A DNA stretch of 23,473 nt from NCBI GenBank assembly GCA_964510205.1, contig CAZEBW010000057.1:1-23473 (forward strand), read 5' to 3'. The notes beneath the pieces are model-generated. The model did not search any database, had not been told where the DNA came from, and saw only the letters and a list, made by a program, of their open reading frames with translations. The position numbers and the translations under genes are program-made. The number at the start of each line of letters is the position of its first letter. Position 1 is the first letter of the stretch. The DNA comes from CAZEBW01 sp964510205. Lineage in GTDB: Bacteria > Chloroflexota > Anaerolineae > VGOG01. Shown one piece after another: positions 6,138 through 13,328 of this stretch.

Positions 6138-6191
6138 ATGTACACCATCGCCGAGACGATGCTGAGGGCGGGTAAAGTGGTGAGTTTGTGA
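6138..6191 (+). other. Short open frame with good ribosome-binding site, unassigned
   Basis: 17 codons, ATG 6138 to TGA 6189-6191, preceded by GAGAGGTG at 6 nt. It begins MYTIAETMLRAGK. It may be the cut-off beginning of another lost gene, a small leader frame, or chance. It ends 10 nt before the selD start. Confidence 0.2.
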
Positions 6192-6201
6192 GGTGAGAAG
6201 C

Positions 6202-7248
6202 GTGACCAGTGAAGAGATTCGTCTGACATCGCTGTCCAGCGCGGCCGGTTGAGCGGCTAAGAGAGGCCCTGAGGCCCTGGCGCAGGTGCTGCGCCCGCTG
6301 CAAAACATGTTCCGCGCTGAAGAGTACCCGGCGTTGCTGGTGGGGCTGGAGGTCAGCGACGACGCCGCTGTGTACAAAATCAACGACCAGGTGGCCGTCA
6401 TCCAGACCCTCGACTTCTTCCCGCCTGTGGTGGACGACGCCTACGACTACGGGGCCGTCGCTGCGGCCAACGCCATGAGCGACGTCTACGCCATGGGCGG
6501 CGAGGTGGCGTTGGCCCTCAACATCTGCGGCTTCCCGCCTGACCTTCCCACCGGAGTGGTGACCGAGATACTGCGCGGCGGGGCGGAGAAGGTGGCTGAG
6601 GCCGGGGGCGTGCTGGCCGGCGGCCACACCTTGGATGACAAAGAGCCCAAGTACGGCCTGGCGGTGATGGGCCTGGTTCATCCCGACCGCGTGCTGACCA
6701 AGGCCGGCGCCCGGCCCGGCGACGTGCTGGTGCTGACCAAGCCGCTGGGAGTGGGCATCATCACCACCGCGCTCAAGGGAGGGGTGGCCGACCCGGCCCA
6801 CGTGGCAGCCGCCGTGGAGACCATGAAGAAGCTCAATCGGCGGGCGGCCCGGCTGATCCAACGGGTCGGCGTGCACGCCTGCACCGACATCACTGGCTTT
6901 GCCCTGCTGGGCCACGGCTGCGAGATGGCGGAGAAGAGCGGCGTTGGACTGCGCTTCCGCGCGGGACAGATTCCTTTCTTGAAAGGAGCGCGGCAATACG
7001 CCGACGCCTGGCTTTTCCCCGGCGGCACGTGCAACAACGAGCGAGCCTATGAGCATGCGGTGCGTTTTGGGCCGGGCATCTCCGAAGAGATGCAGCAACT
7101 CCTTTATACCCCCGAAACCTCAGGGGGACTGCTCATCGCTGTCCCAGCGCAGAAGTTGGAGGAACTGACTGCGCTCTTCAGCGCGGAGGGACAGGAGCAC
7201 TGGACCATCGGCGAGGTGGTGGAAGGGGAGGGGATTGAGGTAGTTTAA
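6202..7248 (+). CDS. selD: Selenide, water dikinase with predicted selenocysteine at residue 17
   Basis: Makes selenophosphate from selenide and ATP, the selenium donor for selenocysteine, selenouridine and selenium cofactors. The frame from GTG 6202 (AGGTGA 5 nt upstream) runs in phase through one TGA at 6250-6252 to the stop at 7246-7248, giving 348 residues. The TGA is codon 17, within A-A-G-U-A-A-K (residues 14-20), matching the active-site C17/K20 of E. coli SelD. Downstream are SDDAAVY (52-58), QTLDFFPPVVDD, AANAMSDVYAMGG, LAGGHTLDD, LTKPLGVG, TDITGFALLGH and TPETSGGLL, all SelD signatures. Reading only from the first codon after the TGA loses the catalytic segment and gives a protein lacking its nucleophile. 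A SECIS-like hairpin follows the TGA. Sec-containing SelD proteins are known; recoding requires selA, selB and selC elsewhere in the genome. Confidence 0.93.
6250..6252 (+). other. In-frame UGA read as selenocysteine (codon 17 of selD)
   Basis: It is the only in-frame stop between GTG 6202 and TGA 7246. The SelD similarity is continuous on both sides of it, and it occupies the family's invariant Cys/Sec position. Confidence 0.9.
6279..6295 (+). promoter_or_regulatory. Bacterial SECIS-like hairpin in selD
   Basis: A 6-bp stem GGCGCA (6279-6284) / TGCGCC (6290-6295) closes a 5-nt loop GGTGC. The loop starts with G and lies 32 nt after the UGA, inside the 16-37 nt range described for bacterial SECIS elements. 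In E. coli fdhF the corresponding loop is GGUCU. It would be bound by SelB. Confidence 0.75.
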
Positions 7249-7251
7249 GAT

Positions 7252-7280
7252 TTGACATCAATGAGCAAAGTATGTATAAT
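7252..7280 (+). promoter_or_regulatory. Consensus sigma70 promoter of the dtxR-feoABC operon
   Basis: Perfect TTGACA (7252-7257), 17-nt spacer, perfect TATAAT (7275-7280). It begins 4 nt after the selD stop. Such a strong core suggests that control is by repression at the adjacent operator. Confidence 0.93.
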
Positions 7281-7281
7281 T

Positions 7282-7314
7282 AGGCATACCTTAAGATATT
7301 ATCTTGGTATGCCT
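7282..7314 (+). promoter_or_regulatory. Inverted-repeat operator for the DtxR-family regulator; also a possible selD terminator
   Basis: AGGCATACC (7282-7290) and GGTATGCCT (7306-7314) are perfect complements, with an inner AAGAT/ATCTT pair. The left part with its flank, TTAGGCATACCTTAA, resembles DtxR/IdeR boxes. It sits directly over the predicted transcription start, ideal for repression by metal-bound regulator. In RNA reading through from selD, the same sequence would be a hairpin followed by TTTTATT. Confidence 0.7.
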
Positions 7315-7334
7315 TTTATTATGAGGAGAAGCCG

Positions 7335-7988
7335 ATGGTCACCGAGAGTGTTGAGGAGTATCTGGAGGCGATATGCAAGCTGGGGGAGGACGGGCAGACG
7401 GTTCCTGTCTCTGCCTTGGCTGAGCATCTGGAGATCTCGTCCGTGTCGGCCAATGAGATGGTCAGGAAGCTGGTCGAGCGGGAGCTGGTCTGCTATGAAC
7501 CCTACAAAGGGGTATCGCTGACCCCGGCGGGCCGCACCCAGGCTCTGGTGGTGATCCGCCGCCACCGCTTGTGGGAGCGCTTTCTGACGGATGTGTTGGG
7601 CCTCTCCTGGGATCAGGTGCACGAGGAGGCCTGCCGTCTGGAACACGTCACTTCGCCCCTTTTGGAGAAACGGCTGGCTCAGTTTCTCAGCGAGCCGGAG
7701 ACTTGCCCTCACGGCCATCCCCTGCCCACAGCCGAGGGCGAGATGGCCGTCGAGCCTGGGCGCCCCCTGGCCGAGCTCACGGCGGGCCAAAGGGCCAGGG
7801 TGCTGCGTGTGCCGGAGAGGGACGTTGCCGTGCTGCAGTATCTGGCTACTCTGGGATTGAGACCTCAGGCCTCGGTCCAGATTGAGGCCGTGGCGCCTTT
7901 CGGGGGCCCGCTGACGGTGCGGGTTGGAGAAGCGCAGCACGTCCTGGGGCGCCAGCTGGCCTCGCAGATCGTGGTGCGCTTGCTGTGA
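7335..7988 (+). CDS. DtxR-family metal-dependent transcriptional repressor
   Basis: 217 residues, three-domain DtxR/IdeR type: winged helix (about 1-65), dimerisation and metal-binding domain (about 66-130), and C-terminal SH3-like/FeoA-like domain (about 143-217). Aligned with DtxR at an offset of two, the ancillary-site ligands are H77, E81 and H96, and primary-site ligands C100, E103 and H104. The first primary ligand position has E8, closer to the Asp of MntR than to the Met of DtxR. The ATG follows GAGGAG at 6 nt. It is the first gene of a feo operon, with an inverted-repeat operator over its own promoter, so iron-dependent autoregulation of ferrous iron uptake is the likely role; manganese sensing is not excluded. 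Confidence 0.92.
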   Translation: MVTESVEEYLEAICKLGEDGQTVPVSALAEHLEISSVSANEMVRKLVERELVCYEPYKGVSLTPAGRTQALVVIRRHRLWERFLTDVLGLSWDQVHEEACRLEHVTSPLLEKRLAQFLSEPETCPHGHPLPTAEGEMAVEPGRPLAELTAGQRARVLRVPERDVAVLQYLATLGLRPQASVQIEAVAPFGGPLTVRVGEAQHVLGRQLASQIVVRLL

Positions 7989-8062
7989 CGACTCGCCTGA
8001 GAAACAGGGTCTTGCCAGCGAAGTAAGTGCCTGGCGGCGAAGAAAAAATTTGGGAGGATCTG

Positions 8063-8311
8063 ATGAGAGAAAAGCAAATGTCGCTGAGCGCGCTGCCCAC
8101 CGGCGAGGTGGGCGTGGTGCGCCAGTTATCTGGAGGGCGAGGATTTAGGAGCCGCCTGGCCACGCTGGGCTTCACCCCAGGCACCGAGGTGAACATGGTG
8201 CAGAACTTCGGCCGCGGCCCCCTCATCGTCCTGGTGCGAGACACCCGGGTGGCCCTGGGGCGAGGCGAAGCAATGAAAGTGCTGGTGGAGGCGGTGAGCA
8301 ATGGCCAGTGA
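8063..8311 (+). CDS. feoA: Ferrous iron transport protein A
   Basis: 82 residues, SH3-like fold. The ATG at 8063 is preceded by GGGAGG at 5 nt; an in-frame GTG at 8027 has no such site. Family marks are the SLSALPTGEVGVV N-terminus, the SRLATLGFTPGTEV segment (about 29-42), and the C-terminal VALGRGEAMKVLVE strand. FeoA is a small cytoplasmic partner that interacts with FeoB and is needed for Fe(II) uptake. Its stop overlaps the feoB start by 11 nt, implying translational coupling. It also resembles the C-terminal domain of the regulator encoded just upstream. Confidence 0.95.
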   Translation: MREKQMSLSALPTGEVGVVRQLSGGRGFRSRLATLGFTPGTEVNMVQNFGRGPLIVLVRDTRVALGRGEAMKVLVEAVSNGQ

Positions 8312-10358
8312 CCAGGCTCGCAACTCGCAATCCGAAGCTTATGCTGCTGCGGACCAAGGTGTCCAAAATGAGATCACGGTGGCTTTAGCCGGGCAGCCCA
8401 ATGTGGGCAAGTCCACCGTCTTCAATCTACTGACTGGTCTCAACCAGCGGGTGGGCAACTGGCCGGGGAAGACCATCGAGCAGAAGACGGGCGTCTATCA
8501 ATATAACGGCGCCACAGTGCGAATCGTTGACCTGCCCGGCACCTACAGCCTGACGGCCAATTCCCTCGAAGAGCAGATCGCCCGCGATTACATCATCAAA
8601 GAAAAGCCCGACGTGGTGGTGGCTATCGTCAACGCCGCCGCCCTGGAGCGCAGCCTGTACCTGGTGGCCGAGCTCCTGGAGCTGTCGGTGCCAGTGGTGT
8701 TGGGGCTGAATATGACCGATGTGGCCGAGCAGCAGCAGATGCACATCGAGCCGCACGTTCTGGAGGCCGCGTTGTGTATCCCCGTCGTGCCGATGGTGGC
8801 CTCCAAGAACCAGGGCACAAGAGAACTGGTGGAGGCCGTGGATCGCCTGGTGGGAGATATGGATGGCTATAGTCCCTGTCGCCCTGGCATCCGCGAGGAT
8901 CACCAGATGGTGCTGGCCCAGCTCCAGCAGATCATCAGCGGGCAGGTGCCGGACCCCTATCCAGAGGACTGGGTGGCCCTCAAGCTCCTGGAAGGCGACC
9001 GAGAGATCACCCGAATGATGCGCGAGCGGTTGTCGCCGGAGAAATGGGAGCAGGTACATTCCATCCTGATGGAACACGAGGACGCCGTCCTGGCGGTGGC
9101 TGGGGCCCGCTACGAGTGGATCGGGCGGATGGTACGGGCAGCGCTGGTGCGCCCCCACGTCGGCCAGATCACCCTGACCGATCGGGTAGACCGTATCGCT
9201 ACGCACCCCTTCTGGGGGATGCTGGCCCTGGTGGGGATACTGGGCCTGGTCTTCTGGCTGACCTACGCTGTGGGCGCGCCGCTGCAGGAACTGCTGGATA
9301 CCTATCTGGTGCAGGCCGGGGCCGAGTGGGTGCGTGCGGCCTTGAGCGGCGCCCCGACTTGGCTGGTAGGGCTCCTGGCCGATGGCGTGATCGGCGGGGC
9401 AGGGATGGTAATCACCTTCCTGCCCATTTTGGTCATCTTCTTCGCCGCGCTAGGGCTGCTGGAGGACGTGGGGTACATGGCGCGAGCAGCCTACGTCATG
9501 GATCGCTTCATGCACCTGATGGGCCTGCACGGCAAGAGCTTTCTGCCCCTCTTCTTGGGGTTCGGCTGCAACGTTCCGGCGGTGATGGGAGCGCGGGTGG
9601 TAGAGGGGCGGCAGGCCAGGCTGCTGACCATTATGGTCGCCCCGCTGGTGCCCTGTACGGCGCGGATGGCCGTGTTGGCCGTGCTGGCCCCCATCTTCTT
9701 CGGCTCCCGCGCCGCGCTGGTCTCCGGAGGGCTAGTGGGGCTCAGCTTGCTGCTGCTGGCGATTGTGGGCATTGCCCTCCACGAGTTGGTGCTGGGGGGC
9801 GAGCACGTGGCCTTCATCATGGAGCTGCCATTGTATCACCTGCCCAACCTCCGCACCATTGGCCTCTCGGTGTGGCAGCGGTCGGTGTCCTTCCTCAAGA
9901 AGGCCGGCAACATCATCCTGATCGTGTCGGTGGTGGTCTGGGCCCTCTCGGTGCTGCCGGGTGGGGAGATCGAGTCCAGCTATCTGGCCGCCGTGGGGCG
10001 GCTGCTGGCGCCGCTGGGAGCGCTGATGGGCCTGGATTGGCGGATGATGGTGGCCCTGCTGACCAGCTTCGTGGCCAAGGAGAACACCATCGCCACTCTG
10101 GGCGTTCTCTATGGCGCGGGCGAGGAGGGGGCGCGTCTGGCCGAGGCGTTGTCTGAGGTGCTGACCCCAGCGTCGGCGCTGGCCTTCTTGGTGGTGCAGA
10201 TTCTGTTCATCCCCTGCGTGGCTACGGTGGCCACCATCCGTCAGGAGACAGGGAGTTGGCGATGGACGGCTTTCAGCGTGACCCTGCTCCTGGTGGTGTC
10301 CTTTGCCGTGGGCATCCTCATCTACCAGGGAGCCATGCTGGTGGGCTGGGGGGTGTAA
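8301..10358 (+). CDS. feoB: Ferrous iron transport protein B (GTPase-permease)
   Basis: 685 residues, normal for FeoB. A 25-residue lead precedes the cytoplasmic G domain, whose motifs are G1 GQPNVGKS (31-38), G2 with T58 in GNWPGKT, G3 DLPG (77-80) and G4 NMTD (137-140). A helical domain follows, then the membrane region from about residue 300. The membrane region carries the two Gate-like halves, including the FLGFGCNVPAVMGAR segment with the conserved Cys, and the later TSFVAKENTIATLGVLYG segment. It imports Fe(II) across the inner membrane. It is preceded by feoA (overlapping) and followed one nucleotide later by a FeoC-like gene. Confidence 0.97.
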   Translation: MASDQARNSQSEAYAAADQGVQNEITVALAGQPNVGKSTVFNLLTGLNQRVGNWPGKTIEQKTGVYQYNGATVRIVDLPGTYSLTANSLEEQIARDYIIKEKPDVVVAIVNAAALERSLYLVAELLELSVPVVLGLNMTDVAEQQQMHIEPHVLEAALCIPVVPMVASKNQGTRELVEAVDRLVGDMDGYSPCRPGIREDHQMVLAQLQQIISGQVPDPYPEDWVALKLLEGDREITRMMRERLSPEKWEQVHSILMEHEDAVLAVAGARYEWIGRMVRAALVRPHVGQITLTDRVDRIATHPFWGMLALVGILGLVFWLTYAVGAPLQELLDTYLVQAGAEWVRAALSGAPTWLVGLLADGVIGGAGMVITFLPILVIFFAALGLLEDVGYMARAAYVMDRFMHLMGLHGKSFLPLFLGFGCNVPAVMGARVVEGRQARLLTIMVAPLVPCTARMAVLAVLAPIFFGSRAALVSGGLVGLSLLLLAIVGIALHELVLGGEHVAFIMELPLYHLPNLRTIGLSVWQRSVSFLKKAGNIILIVSVVVWALSVLPGGEIESSYLAAVGRLLAPLGALMGLDWRMMVALLTSFVAKENTIATLGVLYGAGEEGARLAEALSEVLTPASALAFLVVQILFIPCVATVATIRQETGSWRWTAFSVTLLLVVSFAVGILIYQGAMLVGWGV

Positions 10359-10359
10359 G

Positions 10360-10620
10360 ATGTTGCAGAGGCTGCTGGACTTAGTGGCCGAGGGCGGCTT
10401 GCGCAGCTACGCTGACCTGGCGCGGGAGCTTGGGGCCAGCGAGGAGTTGGTGGGGCAGATGATCGAGCACCTGGCGCAGCGGGGATACCTGCGGTCGGTG
10501 GCCGGCGATTGTCAGGGCCGATGCGCTGGCTGCGAACTGGCCGAGACCTGCGCCGTTGGCGGGCCAAGCCGGGTGTGGACGTTGACGGGGAAAGGACGAC
10601 GGAGGGCGGAAAAGATGTGA
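10360..10620 (+). CDS. feoC: FeoC-like winged-helix protein with four-cysteine cluster motif
   Basis: 86 residues from ATG 10360, one base after the feoB stop. An open frame reaches back to 10303 inside feoB but is not needed. Residues 1-47 form a winged-helix-like segment (SYADLARELGASEELVGQMIEHLAQRGYL). Then C51-x3-C55-x2-C58-x5-C64 resembles the Fe-S cluster loop of FeoC. FeoC proteins are small, poorly conserved partners that protect FeoB from proteolysis or sense iron or oxygen. The assignment rests on position, size and the cysteine pattern. Confidence 0.8.
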   Translation: MLQRLLDLVAEGGLRSYADLARELGASEELVGQMIEHLAQRGYLRSVAGDCQGRCAGCELAETCAVGGPSRVWTLTGKGRRRAEKM

Positions 10621-10653
10621 AAGCAGAACCTCCATAGAAAGGATCGCGATTGC

Positions 10654-10682
10654 TTGACAACGCGCGCTGAGGGTGTTATAAT
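10654..10682 (+). promoter_or_regulatory. Consensus sigma70 promoter of the padR gene
   Basis: Perfect TTGACA (10654-10659), 17-nt spacer, perfect TATAAT (10677-10682). It starts 33 nt after feoC and 60 nt before the padR ATG. The 10683-10730 leader shows only weak ATGG/CTAT symmetry, so no operator is called. Confidence 0.92.
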
Positions 10683-10741
10683 CCAAGCTATATGGGCAAC
10701 AAGTCACTAATGCATGGATAGGATTCGTGAGGAGGTGAAGG

Positions 10742-11149
10742 ATGCCGCGAGGTCGTAGGCGTCGGTGGATGGGGGGCAAAGGTCGTGGGCCTTGCCCCAC
10801 GCGAATCTATCGTTTCATGGAGCCCTGTTTGCTCCTGCTGCTTCATCGTGGCTCTTCCCACGGCTATAGCCTGCAGGATGAGCTGAAGGAATTCGGTTTT
10901 GCGGAGCCCGCCGTTGATCCCAGCGTGGTCTATCGCGCTCTGCGGGAGATGGAAGAGCAGGGGCTTCTGACCTCGGCCTGGGACACTGAGGGGTCGGGCC
11001 CGCCGAGGCGGGTTTATCGGCTGACCGCCCAGGGCGACGAGCACCTGGCTCGCTGGGTGGCCGATCTGCGGGAGATGGACCGCGTGCTGCACGGCTTTTT
11101 TGAAGCTTACGAAGATCATATGGAAGAGGGAGAGGGTGCTCATCATTGA
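10742..11149 (+). CDS. PadR-family transcriptional regulator
   Basis: 135 residues. After a very Arg-rich N-terminal 20 residues comes the PadR winged helix: MEPCLLLLLHRGSSHGYSLQDEL, then AVDPSVVYRALREMEEQGLLTS, then the wing strand PPRRVYRLTAQGDEHLARW. A C-terminal helix follows for dimerisation, ending in a His/Glu-rich tail. The ATG follows GAGGAGGTGAAGG. PadR proteins are ligand-responsive repressors, often controlling a nearby transporter; the next gene, 87 nt on, is an ECF-type membrane protein and is a plausible target. The ligand cannot be deduced. Confidence 0.92.
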   Translation: MPRGRRRRWMGGKGRGPCPTRIYRFMEPCLLLLLHRGSSHGYSLQDELKEFGFAEPAVDPSVVYRALREMEEQGLLTSAWDTEGSGPPRRVYRLTAQGDEHLARWVADLREMDRVLHGFFEAYEDHMEEGEGAHH

Positions 11150-11236
11150 TGATCTGATGGCCTCTTTTCGCAGCGAGTGTTTGGCTGAGACAGTTAAAGA
11201 GGGTGGATAGATTGCTTCGCAAAAAAGGAGGTTCAA

Positions 11237-11770
11237 ATGTCTGAAAAAGGACTGGATGTCAGGACGATAGCTGTAGTCGGGATCATGATTGCTCTAGTGT
11301 GTGTCTTCACCCTGACCATTAGAGTGCCCTTTGCCCCCACCGGTGGCTACTTCAACTTCTCCGATGTGGCTGTCTATTTCGCCGCCTTTGCCTTCGGACC
11401 ATGGGTCGGTTTCTTGGCGGGAGGTGTGGGGACTGGCCTTGCGGACATCTTGGGCGGCTTCGCCCATTTCGCTCCGTGGTCGTTCTTGATCCATGGTCTA
11501 CAGGGTCTCGTCGCCGGTTACCTAGGCCGGAGGAGCGTGCGGGGGATGTTAGCCGGTTGGCTCTTGGGAGCCGTCATCATGGTAGCTGGTTACTTCTTGG
11601 TGGAGCTAGTTCTCTACGGCTTCGGCCCTGCGGCAGGAGAGGCGGTCTCGGTGAATTTGCCGCAGGTTGTGGCAGGTGGCCTGGTTGGCATCCCCCTGGT
11701 GCTGGCTGTGCGCAGGGCCTATCCCCCCATCACTCGGATGGGCCGACGGGAAACTTGGAAGGAACGCTAG
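11237..11770 (+). CDS. ECF transporter substrate-binding (S) component, PF07155-like
   Basis: 177 residues with about five or six hydrophobic helices. The segment GGYFNFSDVAVYFAAFAFGPWVGFLAGGVGTGLADILGGFAHFAP (residues about 35-80) matches the core of the ECF-ribofla_trS type of S component, which binds a vitamin or precursor in the membrane and works with an EcfA/EcfT energising module. AAAAGGAGG lies before the ATG. No ATPase gene is adjacent, though a short stretch resembling the start of one occurs just downstream. The ECF module at 17734-20515 could serve it. Substrate unknown. Confidence 0.85.
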   Translation: MSEKGLDVRTIAVVGIMIALVCVFTLTIRVPFAPTGGYFNFSDVAVYFAAFAFGPWVGFLAGGVGTGLADILGGFAHFAPWSFLIHGLQGLVAGYLGRRSVRGMLAGWLLGAVIMVAGYFLVELVLYGFGPAAGEAVSVNLPQVVAGGLVGIPLVLAVRRAYPPITRMGRRETWKER

Positions 11771-11783
11771 AGGTGATCAGCGA

Positions 11784-11813
11784 ATGCTGACCATCGAGAA
11801 CGTGGAGGTCGAG
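11784..11813 (+). pseudogene. Possible 5' relic of an ABC ATPase gene
   Basis: ATG 11784, preceded by AGGTGA at a good distance, opens with MLTIENVEVE, the typical opening of ABC ATP-binding subunits, then runs straight into the map start. Only ten codons support this, and the same bases supply the map Shine-Dalgarno, so it may be coincidence. Confidence 0.25.
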
Positions 11814-11814
11814 G

Positions 11815-12564
11815 ATGATCGTTATCAAGTCACCCCGCGAGCTGGCGCTCATGCGTCAGGCGGGTCGCATCGTGGCCCAGGTCCACGAGCGCTTCCGGGA
11901 CATCGTCCGCCCGGGCATCAGCACTGCAGAATTGGAGAGGGTGGCCTCCCGTATCATTGAGCGAGAGGGCGCGGTTCCCTCGTTCAAGGGGTATCGTGGA
12001 TTTCCGGCTGCCATCTGCGCCTCCATCAATGAGGAGATTGTGCATGGCATCCCCAGTCCCGAGCGGGTGCTGGAGGAAGGCGACATCATCAGCCTCGACG
12101 TGGGCGTCATCTACAAAGGTTATCAAGGAGACGCGGCCATCACGCTGCCGGTGGGTGAGGTGGATGAGGAGGTTCGGCGTCTCCTGGAGGTGACCCAAGA
12201 CGCGCTGGCGGCGGGCATCGGCCAATCCCGTGCTGGCAAGCGGGTAGGTGACATCTCCGCAGCGATCCAGCGCCACGCCGAGACCAATGGCTTTAACGTG
12301 GTGCGGGAGTACACGGGCCACGGCATTGGTCAGCAGATGCACGAAGAGCCGCAGATTCCCAATTTCGGGCGACCCAATCGGGGGCGGCGCTTGCGGCCGG
12401 GCATGACCTTCGCTCTGGAGCCGATGGTCATGGCCGGGGACTGGCGGACGCGGGTGCTCTCCGATGACTGGACGGTGGTCACCGCCGACGGGTCGCTCTC
12501 GGCTCACTTCGAGCACACGCTGGCCGTCACCGATGGCGAGCCAGAGATCCTCACCAGGAGATGA
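11815..12564 (+). CDS. map: Methionine aminopeptidase, type I
   Basis: 249 residues, pita-bread fold; removes the initiator Met from nascent proteins. The dinuclear metal ligands are all visible: D95 (SLDVGV), D106 (QGDAAI), H169 (TGHGIG), E202 (ALEPM) and E233 (HFEHT), with catalytic H77 (VHGIP) and H176. There is no N-terminal zinc-finger or SH3 extension. The ATG follows GGAGGTCGAGG. It precedes a methyltransferase gene by 3 nt, so it is probably co-transcribed with it. It is not in the common secY-adk-map context. Confidence 0.96.
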   Translation: MIVIKSPRELALMRQAGRIVAQVHERFRDIVRPGISTAELERVASRIIEREGAVPSFKGYRGFPAAICASINEEIVHGIPSPERVLEEGDIISLDVGVIYKGYQGDAAITLPVGEVDEEVRRLLEVTQDALAAGIGQSRAGKRVGDISAAIQRHAETNGFNVVREYTGHGIGQQMHEEPQIPNFGRPNRGRRLRPGMTFALEPMVMAGDWRTRVLSDDWTVVTADGSLSAHFEHTLAVTDGEPEILTRR

Positions 12565-12567
12565 GCG

Positions 12568-13137
12568 GTGCGACTTGACCACTTCGGCCTCGTGGCCCGC
12601 TTCTACGACCGCGTGTTCCACTTCCTGGGTCCGGAGCGGCTGTTGAATATGCTCCAGCCCCGGCCGTCGGAGCGCATATTGGACATCGGGGGCGGTACGG
12701 GCCGCGTCTCCCAAACCTTTGGCGATGATTACGCGGTCATCGTTTGCGATCCCTCCTGGGGAATGTTGGGGGAGGCTCGCCAGAAACAGATGGTCGCTTG
12801 CTGCGGCTTGGGCGAGCATCTCCCTTTTGCCGATGGCGCTTTCGACCGCATCGTGATGGTGGATGCCTTCCACCACCTTCGCGACCAGCGTGCGGCGGCG
12901 AAGGAGGCCCTACGGGTGTTGCGTCCAGGCGGGCGATTGGTCGTCGAAGAGCCCGACATCCGCCGCTGGCCAGTTAAGCTGATCGCTTTGGGCGAGCGAC
13001 TGCTTCTGATGCGCAGTCGTTTCCACTCCATCGGCGACCTGGCCCGCATTTTCGAGGAAGCCGGCGCCCAAATTGTGGCTGTTGAGGAACAGCGAGATGT
13101 CAACGTGCGGTTGGCTGTGGAGAGAGGGGAGAGATGA
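12568..13137 (+). CDS. Class I SAM-dependent methyltransferase (UbiE-like)
   Basis: 189 residues from GTG 12568, with AGGAG upstream inside the end of map. The Rossmann SAM-binding motif I is LDIGGGTGRV (38-47); motif II VIVCDPSWGML; a DRIVMVDAFHHL segment corresponds to motif post-II; and ALRVLRPGGRLVVEEPD to motif III. The pattern is that of small Methyltransf_11 proteins such as UbiE/MenG relatives, but the substrate is not readable. It overlaps the next small gene by 4 nt (ATGA type), forming the head of a compact four-gene cluster with coiled-coil, ferredoxin and MBL-fold proteins. Confidence 0.88.
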   Translation: MRLDHFGLVARFYDRVFHFLGPERLLNMLQPRPSERILDIGGGTGRVSQTFGDDYAVIVCDPSWGMLGEARQKQMVACCGLGEHLPFADGAFDRIVMVDAFHHLRDQRAAAKEALRVLRPGGRLVVEEPDIRRWPVKLIALGERLLLMRSRFHSIGDLARIFEEAGAQIVAVEEQRDVNVRLAVERGER

Positions 13138-13328
13138 GTGAGCGGATCGAGCAACTGGAGAACCAGATAGCCGAGTTGAAGAGCCGCTGGCCGGCCCACT
13201 CGGTGCCGCCGGCCCTGCTTCAACAGTTGGAGGACCTGGAGGAGGAGTTGGAGAAGGCGTTGCAGAAAGCAGCCCAGAGACCGAAAACGGGACTGGAGAC
13301 CGATGCCCAAACAGATGGCCGTGATTGA
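13134..13328 (+). CDS. Small coiled-coil protein, unknown function
   Basis: 64 residues with two predicted helical coiled-coil stretches: ERIEQLENQIAELKSRW (about 3-19) and LLQQLEDLEEELEKALQKAA (about 28-47), separated by a Pro-containing turn. The tail is polar. The frame overlaps the methyltransferase stop by 4 nt and the ferredoxin start by 26 nt, and is preceded by GGGGAGAG. The coupling on both sides argues that it is real. No family recognised; it may be an adaptor or assembly helper for its neighbours. Confidence 0.7.
   Translation: MSERIEQLENQIAELKSRWPAHSVPPALLQQLEDLEEELEKALQKAAQRPKTGLETDAQTDGRD

Noticed and set aside
6118..7098. Long minus-strand frame antisense to selD (326 codons)
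   Set aside because: Composition artefact of GC-rich coding DNA; the plus strand encodes a clear SelD.
6286..7248. selD beginning at the first start-like codon after the TGA
   Set aside because: It lacks the catalytic residue and K20. The frame upstream through the TGA matches SelD fully and has a ribosome-binding site at GTG 6202.
9044..10156. 370-codon plus-strand frame within feoB
   Set aside because: Out-of-frame shadow; FeoB motifs are continuous in the other frame.
10683..10730. PadR operator
   Set aside because: Only weak, imperfect symmetry around CTATATGG and GGATAG; not enough to call.
11830..12876. 348-codon minus-strand frame opposite map and the methyltransferase
   Set aside because: Low-complexity His/Arg/Pro-rich shadow of two recognisable genes.
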